Part shown: positions 41,714 to 50,358 of the stretch, one piece after another
Layout: each line of letters begins with the position of its first letter
How positions within the stretch are numbered: the first letter of the stretch is position 1
From: Clostridia bacterium
GTDB lineage: Bacteria; Bacillota; Clostridia; Oscillospirales; Acutalibacteraceae
Assembly: GCA_017380615.1 (NCBI GenBank)
Contig: JAFODQ010000009.1
Location: forward strand, 1 to 64,000
Direction: 5' to 3'
Length of the DNA: 64,000 nt
Position numbers and translations under genes: made by a program
Notes under the pieces: generated by a model
Seen by the model: the letters and a program-made list of their open reading frames with translations, nothing else
Database searches by the model: none
Told to the model about the DNA's origin: nothing

Positions 41714-42970
41714 ATGAAATCAAATGAAAGTATTCCTAATTTTGATGTTAAGGTCAGAGAATATACCAACTATGCATTGAAGAGCATAAAAAATGTTTGT
41801 AAAGCATTCGGTCCACGCCCTGTTGGAAGTGAGGCTGAAAAGCAGGCACAGGAGTATATGCAGGCAGACCTTGCCAAGTGGTGCGATGATGTTAAGCGTG
41901 AGGAGTATAAGTGCAGTGACAAGGCGTTTATGGCTTGGGTGCCGATCGGTGCGACGCTTCTCATTCTCAATGCAATTTTCTTCACACTTGGCTTGAGTGC
42001 AATTGCCTTCGGCTGTGCTGCATTGGCACTTTTCTTCGTGCTTGGTGAGTTTATTTTCTACAAGCCGGTTCTTGATGTCTTTTTCAAGAAAAAAACAAGT
42101 GGTAATGTTTATGGCGTGAGAAAGGCATCCGGTGAAGCAAAGAAGAGAATCATCTTCTCAGGTCACACCGACTCAGCCTTTGAATGGACATATACATATA
42201 AGGGTGGAAGACCGGTTGTTGTAACAATCATCGGCGTTGCTGTTGTCAGCATTCTTCTCGGCCTTGGTGCGAATATCTATGCAATGATTAATTTCGGTGG
42301 GGCATTCGGTTCAATTGTTTGGAGCACAGAGGGTAACTGGGTATTGAGAATTCTTGCAATTGTAATGTATCTCACAATTCCGGTGCTCGTAATGGCACTT
42401 AAATTCTGTAACTATAAGCTCCCTGTTATGGGTGCTAACGACGACCTTTCAGGCTGCTTCGTAAGCTGTGCAGTTGCAAAATTCCTCAGTGATAACAATA
42501 TCCGTTTTGAAAACACAGAGGTCGCTGTGCTTTGCGCAGGTGGTGAGGAAGCAGGTCTTCGTGGCTCAAAGGCGTTTGCAAAGGCAAATAAGGAAATGCT
42601 CACCGATGGCGTTGAGACAGTTTTCATAAGCCTTGACACAATCCGTGAGCCGGAGTTTATGAAGATTTATGAAAAGGATATGACAGGTGTTGTGAAGAAC
42701 GATCGCCGTGTTGCAGAGCTTTTACAGCAGGCAGCAAGGAATGTTGGTGTTGATGTGCCGATCGGTGTTATTGAGCTTGGTGCAACAGATGCTGCTGCAA
42801 TGTCCCAGGCAGGTGTGCCTGCCGCTGCTCTCACAGCAATGGACCCAACCCCTGCAAAATATTATCACACAAGACTTGACACTGCAGATAATCTTTCTGC
42901 ACAGGCAATTGACCTTGGCGTTAAGATTGCTCTTGAAACAGCATTTCTTTACGATGAAAAGGGTATATAA
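41714..42970 (+). CDS. membrane-embedded M28-family zinc peptidase
   Basis: A 418-residue peptidase of family M28. Zinc and catalytic residues are seen in FSGHTDSAFE (H, D), GANDDLSG (D), AGGEEAGLRG (E, E), FISLDT and YYHTRLD (H). Two hydrophobic hairpins are inserted: about residues 74-118 before the catalytic part and about 172-240 between the first and second zinc ligands, so the catalytic core is split by membrane segments. That is unusual for M28 enzymes, which are mostly soluble or secreted. Substrate is probably peptides or amino-terminal residues at the inner membrane face. GGAGAGAG precedes the ATG. Confidence 0.8.
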   Translation: MKSNESIPNFDVKVREYTNYALKSIKNVCKAFGPRPVGSEAEKQAQEYMQADLAKWCDDVKREEYKCSDKAFMAWVPIGATLLILNAIFFTLGLSAIAFGCAALALFFVLGEFIFYKPVLDVFFKKKTSGNVYGVRKASGEAKKRIIFSGHTDSAFEWTYTYKGGRPVVVTIIGVAVVSILLGLGANIYAMINFGGAFGSIVWSTEGNWVLRILAIVMYLTIPVLVMALKFCNYKLPVMGANDDLSGCFVSCAVAKFLSDNNIRFENTEVAVLCAGGEEAGLRGSKAFAKANKEMLTDGVETVFISLDTIREPEFMKIYEKDMTGVVKNDRRVAELLQQAARNVGVDVPIGVIELGATDAAAMSQAGVPAAALTAMDPTPAKYYHTRLDTADNLSAQAIDLGVKIALETAFLYDEKGI

Positions 42971-42994
42971 CAAAGTGCGATTTTAACGAAGGAA

Positions 42995-43034
42995 AAAGAC
43001 TACAAGCAATTTTAATGCTTGTAGTCTTTGATTT
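42995..43034. terminator. terminator between peptidase and PHP genes
   Basis: A perfect 14-bp stem (AAAGACTACAAGCA and complement) with a 7-base loop is followed by GATTTTG on plus. The two genes converge here and share it. Confidence 0.88.
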
Positions 43035-43047
43035 TGTGTCACTTGTT

Positions 43048-43746
43048 TTATTCAGGTCTTGTGTGCTTGAATTTATCTTTTTTTAGCGTGTAGTTGCCGC
43101 TTTTTAGCTCCTCCACGAGCTCCTGTGGTGTTGTGATTTTCTTTTCAAAGTAAACACCACCGTGTCCTGCATCCTCCGGTTCGTGGAAATCTGAGCCTGA
43201 GGTTACGATTGACTTGTTGTGGTATTTTGCCCATTGCTCTGCCATTGGGTTGCAGGAATAGTGGCGTGGGTTTCCGTTAAAGATTTCGTATCCGTCAAGA
43301 ATTTTCCAATCAGTAACAAGTGAATTTCTTCTGAATGGGTGTGCCTGCAAAAAGAGGATGCCGTTTTCGTGGGCAAGCTGTGAGAATTTCTTTGCACCCA
43401 TTGCCATTAAATCACCGTGTGAGCGTAAAAATTCTTCGGTGATACCATAAACAAGATAATCATTTGGGTTATCATAGAAATGAATTTCCATCGCCATAAT
43501 AACAGCGAGTTCATCTCCCGCAGCTTCCTTCACAGCCTTGTAGCCTGTGAGAAAATGGTCAATCTTTTTGTCCCAGGGGGCGTCTCCAAGTCCTCTTTGG
43601 GTAAAAGTGTCGGAATTCATGTGGTCTGTGAGAACAATTCCTGCATATTCTGTGTTCTTGTAAAGGGCAATAAAATCCTTTGCCTTTGTGGGGGAACAGG
43701 TTGAAACCTCACTTACATGGGCGTGCATTTCATATAAATATGACAT
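43048..43746 (-). CDS. PHP-domain phosphoesterase
   Basis: A 232-residue PHP (polymerase and histidinol phosphatase) domain protein. Motif I MHAHVSE near residue 7, motif II VLTDHMN near 40, MAMEIHFY (E), FLQAHPFRR and SGSDFHEPEDAGH carry the H, D and E residues of a trinuclear metal site. Function in the family ranges from histidinol phosphatase to nucleotide phosphatase; none can be chosen. It is a single gene, with only a weak ribosome binding site before ATG 43746. Confidence 0.82.
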   Translation of the reverse strand: MSYLYEMHAHVSEVSTCSPTKAKDFIALYKNTEYAGIVLTDHMNSDTFTQRGLGDAPWDKKIDHFLTGYKAVKEAAGDELAVIMAMEIHFYDNPNDYLVYGITEEFLRSHGDLMAMGAKKFSQLAHENGILFLQAHPFRRNSLVTDWKILDGYEIFNGNPRHYSCNPMAEQWAKYHNKSIVTSGSDFHEPEDAGHGGVYFEKKITTPQELVEELKSGNYTLKKDKFKHTRPE

Positions 43747-43818
43747 TCAACATTAACTCTTTTCTTGAAATTTATAATGCAATTATAAATCAAAGAAATG
43801 CATTTGTCCATAATACTA

Positions 43819-43847
43819 TTGCGATTTTTAATTTAAAATGATATACT
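43819..43847 (+). promoter_or_regulatory. promoter of the oxidoreductase-acyltransferase operon
   Basis: TTGCGA, 17 bases, TATACT, followed by an ATG 51 bases later with AGGAGG before it. Confidence 0.45.
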
Positions 43848-43897
43848 TTTTTAATGATTTACAAAAATGAATGACACATCATTCAGGAGGTATTTTT

Positions 43898-44968
43898 ATG
43901 AAACAGTTAAAGGCAGCAGTTATCGGTGTGGGTGGCATTTCAAATGAGCACATCAATGGCTATATTAAAAATCCGGATGTTGAATTATATGCATTTTGCG
44001 ATATAAATGAAGCTCAGCTAAAGAAAATGGCAGAGAAATATGGGATCCCTCAGGAGCGTTGCTTCCTTGATAAGGATGAAATGCTTGCAAAGCTTCCTGA
44101 AATTGATATTGTCAGTGTCTGCACATGGAATGCAGCACATGCAGAGTGCACAATTGCAGCTCTTAATGCAGGTAAGGATGTTATTTGCGAGAAGCCGATG
44201 GCAATGAACACTCAGGAAGCAGAAAAGATGCTTGAAGCAGCAAAGGCTAACGGAAGACATCTTCAGATTGGTTTTGTAAGACGCTATGGTAACGATGCAG
44301 ATGTTATGCGTGACTTTATTGATTCAGGCAAATTCGGTGATATCTACTATGCGAAGGCAACATATCTTCGCAGAAACGGTAACCCCGGTGGCTGGTTCGG
44401 TGACAAATCCCGTTCAGGTGGTGGTCCGCTTATTGACCTTGGCGTTCATGTTATTGACCTTTCAAGATATCTCTGTGGCAATCCGAAGCCGGTTTCTGTT
44501 TATGGTGCAACCTTCCAGAAGCTCTTTAACCGTCCTGATATCAAGGTTGGTAAGGGTTATCAGTCAGTTTCTGCAGGTGAAGAGGATATCTGCGATGTGG
44601 AGGACCTTGCAACAGCACTCATCCGTTTTGATAATGGTCTTGTGCTTTCTGTTGAAGCAAGCTTCTCTCTTAATATCAAGAATGGCGAGGGCAACATTCA
44701 GTTCTTTGGCACAAAGGCGGGTGCAAAGCTTGATCCACAGGTTGAAATCTTCACTCAGGAAAACGGATACCTTGTTGATATGAGCTTCAATAACGATACA
44801 AGCCTTTCTTTTGATGGTCTTTTCTGCAGAGAAATCAATCACTTTGTTGATTGTGTTCTCAATGGTGTGCCTTGTATTGCTCCTGCGGAGGATGGCGTTG
44901 AGATTATGAAGATTCTCGATGCTGTTTATGAATCAGCCCGTACAGGTCACGAGGTTGTAATTGGCTGA
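43898..44968 (+). CDS. Gfo/Idh/MocA-family oxidoreductase
   Basis: A 356-residue NAD(P)-dependent oxidoreductase. Rossmann motif GVGGISNEH at residues 10-18, CDINEAQ for the cofactor ribose, VICEKPMAM with the catalytic EKP lysine, and the C-terminal domain pattern GGGPLIDLGVHVIDL with aspartate and histidine. Substrates in this family are sugars, inositols or their derivatives; none can be named here. AGGAGG precedes ATG 43898. It overlaps the next membrane-protein gene by one base, making a three-gene unit with an acyltransferase, perhaps for a surface sugar. Confidence 0.9.
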   Translation: MKQLKAAVIGVGGISNEHINGYIKNPDVELYAFCDINEAQLKKMAEKYGIPQERCFLDKDEMLAKLPEIDIVSVCTWNAAHAECTIAALNAGKDVICEKPMAMNTQEAEKMLEAAKANGRHLQIGFVRRYGNDADVMRDFIDSGKFGDIYYAKATYLRRNGNPGGWFGDKSRSGGGPLIDLGVHVIDLSRYLCGNPKPVSVYGATFQKLFNRPDIKVGKGYQSVSAGEEDICDVEDLATALIRFDNGLVLSVEASFSLNIKNGEGNIQFFGTKAGAKLDPQVEIFTQENGYLVDMSFNNDTSLSFDGLFCREINHFVDCVLNGVPCIAPAEDGVEIMKILDAVYESARTGHEVVIG

Positions 44969-45495
44969 TGAGGAAAGCTAAGCTGACAGCCTTCTGTGGT
45001 ATGATGACAGCGCTGGGTGTTGTGCTCATGGCGTTTGTGACAGTGATTCCCGTGCTGATGTATGTGCTGCCTGTTGTGACGGGCATAATTGTCCTTCTTG
45101 TTTGTGATGTTGGCAGCAAAAGGTGGGCGTGGGGTGTGTTTTTTGCAACCTCGGTGCTTTCATTCGTTTTGCTTACGGATAAGGAATCGGTGCTTATATA
45201 CATTCTCTTTTTCGGTTATTATCCGCTTGTAAGAGAACGGTTGTCACAGCTTCCCAAGGCTGTTTTCGTAATTTTAAAATTTCTTATGTTCAATTGTGCT
45301 GCAATTCTCACGGGTGTTGCAGGCGTGTGGCTCTTCGGCGTGCCAAAGGAGGAGTACAGTGAATTCGGAAAACTGACAATTCCGCTTCTACTCGGTCTTG
45401 CCAACGTGGTTTTTATTCTCTATGACAGAATACTTGTTAAATATAAAATAGTTTTTGATGTCATATCATCAAAGCTCAGAAAAACTTTGAGGTGA
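44968..45495 (+). CDS. integral membrane protein of unknown function
   Basis: A 175-residue protein with about five hydrophobic segments (GMMTALGVVLMAFVTVIPV, MYVLPVVTGIIVLLV, VFFATSVLSFVLL, ILKFLMFNCAAILTGVAGVWLF, IPLLLGLANVVFIL). The start MRKAKLTAFCGMMTALGVVLM resembles small clostridial membrane proteins of unknown role with an ECF-transporter S-component look, but no ligand motif is seen. The start overlaps the previous stop codon (TGATG) and its stop overlaps the next frame, so it is translated within the operon. Confidence 0.7.
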   Translation: MRKAKLTAFCGMMTALGVVLMAFVTVIPVLMYVLPVVTGIIVLLVCDVGSKRWAWGVFFATSVLSFVLLTDKESVLIYILFFGYYPLVRERLSQLPKAVFVILKFLMFNCAAILTGVAGVWLFGVPKEEYSEFGKLTIPLLLGLANVVFILYDRILVKYKIVFDVISSKLRKTLR

Positions 45496-45503
45496 AATGG
45501 TGT

Positions 45504-46580
45504 ATGGATAGGGGTGCAGATATAAAGCTTCTTTCAAAGCACAGGGGTGCAATAATGGGTGTGGCAATTATTATGATTTTGCTGTGCCACAGCACACTTG
45601 TTTTTGATGGTGTGAGTGGAATCGTTTACGACTCTGCAAGAAGATTTTTGCAAATTGGCGTTGATATTTTTCTTTTTGTTTCCGGTCTTGGCTGTTGCTT
45701 CTCTTTAAATAAAAACAGCAAGCTTTTCGGCTTTTATTTCAAGCGTGGAATAAAAATTCTTGTTCCGTATTGTCTTGTGCTTGCTATATGGGCTTTGGTG
45801 CAGCCATTGATACATATTGAAACGGGTATTGTGGGCTTCGTTTACAAATATTCACTTGCTACATTCTTTCTTCGTGGTGAATTAAGCTCCTGGTATGTGG
45901 CTGCAATTCTTGTTTTGTATATGGCAGCACCATTCAATTACATGGTGCTCAAAAGAAGCAAAAAGCTGTTTTGCGTAATGACTGGTGCATCGTTACTCGT
46001 AGCTGTCGGGTTAGCTCTTATTCTCGGTAACCTTGGCGATGGTGAAATAGTGCGGGTTGCTAAGGTTATTGTTGATGTTTTTGTTGTGCGTGTGCCTGTT
46101 TTCTGTGTGGGTATGCTTCTGGGCGATGAGCTTTATAACGGCAAAGAAAGAAGCGTTTCCTATAAGGTTGTAGCTTTAATATTTGCTTTGTTCATAGCAT
46201 TGTTTGCTTTAAACGATATAGTCTTTCCGGGTGAAAAATGGGTATTCGGACAGTGGTTTATAAACAGATTCCTTTATCAGTTTGGTGCAGTTTGTATTGC
46301 GCTTTTACTTGGGGGATTTTTTGAAAGAATCGCAAGGCGCAGAATATACAGCTTCTTTGTTGGTGCAGGTGCAGTTACCTTTGAGCTTTATCTCATTCAC
46401 GAAAAGGTGCTCATGTTTACAGATGAATATATTGCAAAGCTTTTCAGCACTGAGCTTGCAGGCAGCATTGCTTCAAATGCTTGTGCAATAGCTATTGCTG
46501 TTGTAGCAGCTTTGCTTATTCATAAGCTAGCTCAAAAGCTGACCTCAAAAATTCAATCAATGATAAAAAGAAAACAATAA
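45504..46580 (+). CDS. acyltransferase family 3 membrane protein
   Basis: A 358-residue multi-spanning protein of the acyltransferase 3 (OafA/WecH-like) family with about ten membrane segments. The first segment has GVAIIMILLCHSTLVF with the conserved histidine after a basic RG, then IGVDIFLFVSGL (family FFxxSG site) and FYFKRGIKILVPYCLV. Such enzymes move acyl groups to surface sugars. ATG 45504 follows GAGGTG; a GTG at 45492 is the alternative and overlaps the previous gene. With the oxidoreductase upstream this suggests envelope polysaccharide decoration. Confidence 0.8.
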   Translation: MDRGADIKLLSKHRGAIMGVAIIMILLCHSTLVFDGVSGIVYDSARRFLQIGVDIFLFVSGLGCCFSLNKNSKLFGFYFKRGIKILVPYCLVLAIWALVQPLIHIETGIVGFVYKYSLATFFLRGELSSWYVAAILVLYMAAPFNYMVLKRSKKLFCVMTGASLLVAVGLALILGNLGDGEIVRVAKVIVDVFVVRVPVFCVGMLLGDELYNGKERSVSYKVVALIFALFIALFALNDIVFPGEKWVFGQWFINRFLYQFGAVCIALLLGGFFERIARRRIYSFFVGAGAVTFELYLIHEKVLMFTDEYIAKLFSTELAGSIASNACAIAIAVVAALLIHKLAQKLTSKIQSMIKRKQ

Positions 46581-46587
46581 AAAGCAC

Positions 46588-46640
46588 AGCGGCAGGTGAG
46601 TCTTGTGAAAAGGACAACATACCTGCCGCTTTCATTTTTG
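46588..46640 (+). terminator. terminator after the acyltransferase gene
   Basis: AGCGGCAGGT (46588-46597) and ACCTGCCGCT (46621-46630) pair over 10 bp around a 23-base loop, followed by TTCATTTTTG. Confidence 0.75.
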
Positions 46641-46670
46641 TAAAAATAGTGAATTTTTTAACGAATTCCG

Positions 46671-46699
46671 TTGACAAACTATATTATTATTTTTATAAT
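46671..46699 (+). promoter_or_regulatory. strong promoter of the three-dehydrogenase operon
   Basis: Perfect TTGACA and TATAAT with a 17-base spacer, 37 bases before the first start codon. It marks the operon as a separate, probably well expressed unit. Confidence 0.85.
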
Positions 46700-46735
46700 T
46701 ATTATGAATAAATTTATGGAATCGGAGGGATTCTT

Positions 46736-48247
46736 ATGCAGAAAAAGACAGTTGCACTTACAGGCTCATCAGGCACCATGGGTTTTCAGGGCTTCCTGGA
46801 GCTGTATGCAAGAAAAAATGAATTCAATATTGTTGTCCTCAATAGAGACAGCAAAAAGAACCGTGAAAAGTTTGCGCAGTACGAGAACGATCCTGCTGTA
46901 AGATTTGTTTGGGGTGACCTTACAAATTACGAGGATGTTCTTGATATGGTAACAGGTGCTGACTATGTTCTCCATGTTGGTGGCATGGTTTCTCCTGCTG
47001 CTGACTACTATCCTGTTAAAACACAGAAAACAAATGTTACTGCAGCACAGAATATTGTAAAAGCTGTCAAGGCACAGCCCGATCCGGATGCTGTTAAGGT
47101 TGTTTACATAGGCACAGTTGCTGAAACAGGCGACAGAAATGCTCCTATTCACTGGGGCAGAACAGGTGACCCTCTCAAGGTTTCTGTTTATGACCACTAT
47201 GCAATCAGCAAGATTAAGGCTGAGGCTGTTTTTGCCGAGTCAGGTCTTAAGCATTGGGTATCTCTCCGTCAGTCAGGTATTCTTTATCCTGCGATTCTTA
47301 AAAATCTTGAGCCTATTATGTACCATGTTCCGATCAATGGTATGCTTGAATGGGCAACAGTTGAGGACTCAGGTCGTCTTCTTGCAAATGTTTGCGGCGA
47401 TGATATTCCTGAGGAGTTCTGGAGACGCTTCTATAACATCGGTTCAGGTGAAGAGTACAGAATCACAAACTATGAGTTTGAGGAGCTCCTTCTCGGCACA
47501 CTGGGTCTCGGCTCACCAAAGAAGCTCTTTGACCCACACTGGTTCACAACCCGTAACTTCCACGGTCAGTGGTATTACGATGGTGATGAGCTTGAGAAAT
47601 ATTGTCATTTCCGTGCAAATATTCCTGTTAAGGACTATTTCAAGAGCATGATGAACAATGTTGAGTCATATTACAAGCTTGCATTCCTTGCAAAGCCATT
47701 TGCTCCAATCCTTAAGAAGCTTTGGATGAAGAAGATTGCTGAAACTCCTGAGTATGGTACACTCTGGTGGGCTGAAAACAAGGTTGATGTCAGAATGACA
47801 GCTTACTATGGCAGCATGGAGGAATATGAAGCTCTTCCGAGAAGCTGGAAGGATTTTGAAATCATAATCCCTGCAAAGCAGACAACTGCACCTGATGTTA
47901 AGGTTCTTGACCACGGTTACGATGAATCAAAGCCATTTGATTCTCTTACTCTTGAAGACCTTCAGAAGGCAGCTGAGTTCAGAGGTGGTAAGTGTCTCGC
48001 AACAGAAATTGTTGATATGTACACACCTGTTAAATGGGTAAGTGCAAGAGGCAATGAGTTCGAGATGTCACCTAACCTTGTTCTCAAGGGTGGTCACTGG
48101 TGCCCTGCAGAGCTTCCATGGCCATGGAAATATGATGAGGAAGCAAGAATCAATCCTTTCTTTGCTCAGGTTTGGGACCGTGAAGGTGAAGATAATGTTT
48201 ATGGTCCTGAAATCTTTGATAACTTTAAGGAGAAGGTGACAGAATGA
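46736..48247 (+). CDS. extended short-chain dehydrogenase with unknown C-terminal domain
   Basis: A 503-residue protein. Residues 1-about 300 are an extended SDR/NAD-dependent epimerase: nucleotide loop TGSSGTMG at 9-16, WGDLTN, catalytic-type YAISK (in YDHYAISKIKAEA), then substrate-binding loops. Residues about 300-503 have no match I recognise; they contain FHGQWYYDGDELEKY and the aromatic stretch WCPAELPWPWKYDEEA, with a family-like invariant look. GGAGGG precedes ATG 46736. The next SDR gene starts 4 bases before its stop codon, and a third follows, so three different dehydrogenases probably act on one pathway. Confidence 0.75.
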   Translation: MQKKTVALTGSSGTMGFQGFLELYARKNEFNIVVLNRDSKKNREKFAQYENDPAVRFVWGDLTNYEDVLDMVTGADYVLHVGGMVSPAADYYPVKTQKTNVTAAQNIVKAVKAQPDPDAVKVVYIGTVAETGDRNAPIHWGRTGDPLKVSVYDHYAISKIKAEAVFAESGLKHWVSLRQSGILYPAILKNLEPIMYHVPINGMLEWATVEDSGRLLANVCGDDIPEEFWRRFYNIGSGEEYRITNYEFEELLLGTLGLGSPKKLFDPHWFTTRNFHGQWYYDGDELEKYCHFRANIPVKDYFKSMMNNVESYYKLAFLAKPFAPILKKLWMKKIAETPEYGTLWWAENKVDVRMTAYYGSMEEYEALPRSWKDFEIIIPAKQTTAPDVKVLDHGYDESKPFDSLTLEDLQKAAEFRGGKCLATEIVDMYTPVKWVSARGNEFEMSPNLVLKGGHWCPAELPWPWKYDEEARINPFFAQVWDREGEDNVYGPEIFDNFKEKVTE

Positions 48248-49263
48248 AAGTCTTTATGATTGGTGGTACAGGTCTTCTTGGCTGTGAGGCTGCACGTATA
48301 TTCATTGAAAGAGGTCATGAGGTAACAAGTGTTGCTCTTCCTCCACTTCCGGAAGGAGCACCAATTCCCGAGGAAATGAAAATCGAATTCTGCAACATCT
48401 ATGAAAAGTCCGATGACGAAATCCGTGAGATGTTGAAGGGTCAGGATTGCTTCGTTTTCGCAGCAGGCATTGATGAAAGAGTTGAATTTCCTGCTCCTGT
48501 TTACGATGCATATTACAAGTATAACATTGCTCCTCTTGAGAGAATTCTTCCTCTCTGTAAAGAGGTTGGCGTTAAGAGTGCTGTTATTCTCGGCTCATAT
48601 TTTGCATATCTTGCAAAGGAAAAGCCGGAGATGAAGCTCACAGAAAAGCATCCATACATCAGAAGCCGTATCGACCAGGAGAATGTTGCTTTCTCGTTTG
48701 CTGATGAAAGCTTCGATGTTGCTGTGCTCGAGCTTCCATACATTTTTGGAACACAGCCGGGCAGAAAGCCTGTGTGGGTTATTCTTATTGAGCAGATTAA
48801 GAGAATGGATAAGCTTCCATTTACAATGTACCCGGGTGGTGGCACAGCAATGCTTACAGTCCGTCAGGTTGGTGAGGTTATTGTTGGCGCTGCCGAAAAG
48901 TCAAAGGGCGCAACTGCATGGCCAATCTCCATGTATAACCTTACATGGAAGGAGTTTCTCAAGATTGTTTATGCAGCTCGTGGCATGGGCGAAAACAGAA
49001 AGATTATCTCTGTTGCTCCGTGGATGATGAGAATGGGTCTCGGCGGTGTCAAGAAGGAATATGCTGAAAAAGGTATCGAAAGTGGTATCGATGTTGACGG
49101 ACTTGCAGATATTATGGATGTAAACCTTTTCATTCCGGACCGTTTCTCAAAGGAGCTTGGTGCAACTGATGATGATATCAAAGCAGCAATCTTTGATTCA
49201 ATTAAGGTTTCACAGGCTGTTTTCGACGGTAAGGTTGAGCTTCTTGGTATGAAAGGCGAGTAA
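48244..49263 (+). CDS. NAD-dependent epimerase/dehydratase family protein
   Basis: A 339-residue extended SDR. Rossmann loop GGTGLLG at residues 7-13 and substrate half with ELPYIFGTQPGR (family YGP-like loop). The catalytic YxxxK is changed: residues 138-142 read YIRSR, so the lysine is an arginine. The enzyme may have altered or lost redox activity, or use a different residue. It overlaps the first SDR by 4 bases (ATGA) and is followed by the third after 2 bases. Substrate unknown. Confidence 0.8.
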   Translation: MKVFMIGGTGLLGCEAARIFIERGHEVTSVALPPLPEGAPIPEEMKIEFCNIYEKSDDEIREMLKGQDCFVFAAGIDERVEFPAPVYDAYYKYNIAPLERILPLCKEVGVKSAVILGSYFAYLAKEKPEMKLTEKHPYIRSRIDQENVAFSFADESFDVAVLELPYIFGTQPGRKPVWVILIEQIKRMDKLPFTMYPGGGTAMLTVRQVGEVIVGAAEKSKGATAWPISMYNLTWKEFLKIVYAARGMGENRKIISVAPWMMRMGLGGVKKEYAEKGIESGIDVDGLADIMDVNLFIPDRFSKELGATDDDIKAAIFDSIKVSQAVFDGKVELLGMKGE

Positions 49264-49265
49264 TT

Positions 49266-50255
49266 ATGAGCGATAAAATCAGTTTGGTTACGGGTGCCAC
49301 AGGTCATATCGGCTATGCTCTTCTCAAAGAGCTTGTTGACAGTGGTGAAAAGGTAAGAATTCTCATAAGAAAGGATTCCAGACAGTTCGACGGTATTGAT
49401 TGTGAAAAGGTTTATGGTGATGTTACAGACTTGGACCAGCTCCGTGCAGCCTTTGAGGGCGTGGATGTTGTTTATCACCTTGCAGGTATCATTGATATCA
49501 ATGCAGACCAAGAGGATATGATCTGGAACGTTAATGTTGGCGGCACAAAAAATGTTGTGCAGGCTTGCGAGGAAAAGGGTGTTCGTCGTCTCGTTTATGC
49601 ATCCTCTGTTGATGCTTTTGAGCCTCTTCCTGACAACCAGGTTATGAGAGAGATTGATAACTTCCCCGTAGATAATCTTGAGGGTACCTACGCAAAAACA
49701 AAAGCAACTGCAACACAGTTTGTGCTTGATGAGGTAAGAGCGGGCAGAATTGATGCTGTTGTTACACATCCGGGCGCTTGTATAGGGCCTTATGATTTCA
49801 AAAAATCAAATGTTGGTGAAATGGTAAGAATGTTCATTAACGGCTTTTTCCCTGTAACACTCACATTCGGTGCTTATAACTTTGTTGATATCCGTGATGT
49901 TGCTCACGGAATGTATATGGCTGCAAAGCAGGGTGGCAAGGGAGAGTGCTATATCCTTTGTGGTGAGCAGATTTCCGTTGCAGACTTTATTGCAGCAACA
50001 GCAAAGGCTTGTGGCAAGAAGGCTCCTAAGATTCCTCTTTCTTACGGGTTCGCAAAGCTTGTTGCACCTGCAGCAGAGGTTTTCTACAAGGTTGCAAAGA
50101 AAACTCCTCTTTTCACCAGATATTCAATCCGTAAGCTTATGTCCAACTGCAACTTCTCAATAGAGAAGGCAAGAGCAGAGCTTGATTACAACCCAATGAC
50201 GGTTGAACAGTCTGTTCAGGATATGGTTGATTGGATTAAAGAATATGAGAAATAA
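49266..50255 (+). CDS. NAD-dependent epimerase/dehydratase (dihydroflavonol-reductase-like)
   Basis: A 329-residue extended SDR. TGATGHIG at residues 9-16, YHLAGI, the serine region VYASSVDAF, catalytic YAKTK, and HPGACIGPYD. These resemble dihydroflavonol 4-reductase and 3-beta-hydroxysteroid dehydrogenase-like proteins. Complete catalytic set, so it is the most certain active enzyme of the three. Start ATG 49266 is 2 bases after the previous stop codon. A strong terminator closes the operon. Confidence 0.85.
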   Translation: MSDKISLVTGATGHIGYALLKELVDSGEKVRILIRKDSRQFDGIDCEKVYGDVTDLDQLRAAFEGVDVVYHLAGIIDINADQEDMIWNVNVGGTKNVVQACEEKGVRRLVYASSVDAFEPLPDNQVMREIDNFPVDNLEGTYAKTKATATQFVLDEVRAGRIDAVVTHPGACIGPYDFKKSNVGEMVRMFINGFFPVTLTFGAYNFVDIRDVAHGMYMAAKQGGKGECYILCGEQISVADFIAATAKACGKKAPKIPLSYGFAKLVAPAAEVFYKVAKKTPLFTRYSIRKLMSNCNFSIEKARAELDYNPMTVEQSVQDMVDWIKEYEK

Positions 50256-50262
50256 AAAAATT

Positions 50263-50291
50263 GAGAGTGTGGCGACACACTCTCTTTTTTT
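50263..50291 (+). terminator. terminator of the three-dehydrogenase operon
   Basis: Perfect 9-bp stem GAGAGTGTG/CACACTCTC with loop GCGA and seven T, 7 bases after the stop codon. Confidence 0.96.
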
Positions 50292-50300
50292 ATGTTTCTT

Positions 50301-50329
50301 TTGAAATTTCAGGAAAAATGTGTTATAAT
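50301..50329 (+). promoter_or_regulatory. promoter of the 50359 gene pair
   Basis: TTGAAA and TATAAT with a 17-base spacer, 29 bases before the ATG. Confidence 0.8.
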
Positions 50330-50358
50330 GCCTTCATAATCAATTTCGAGGTGGTCTT

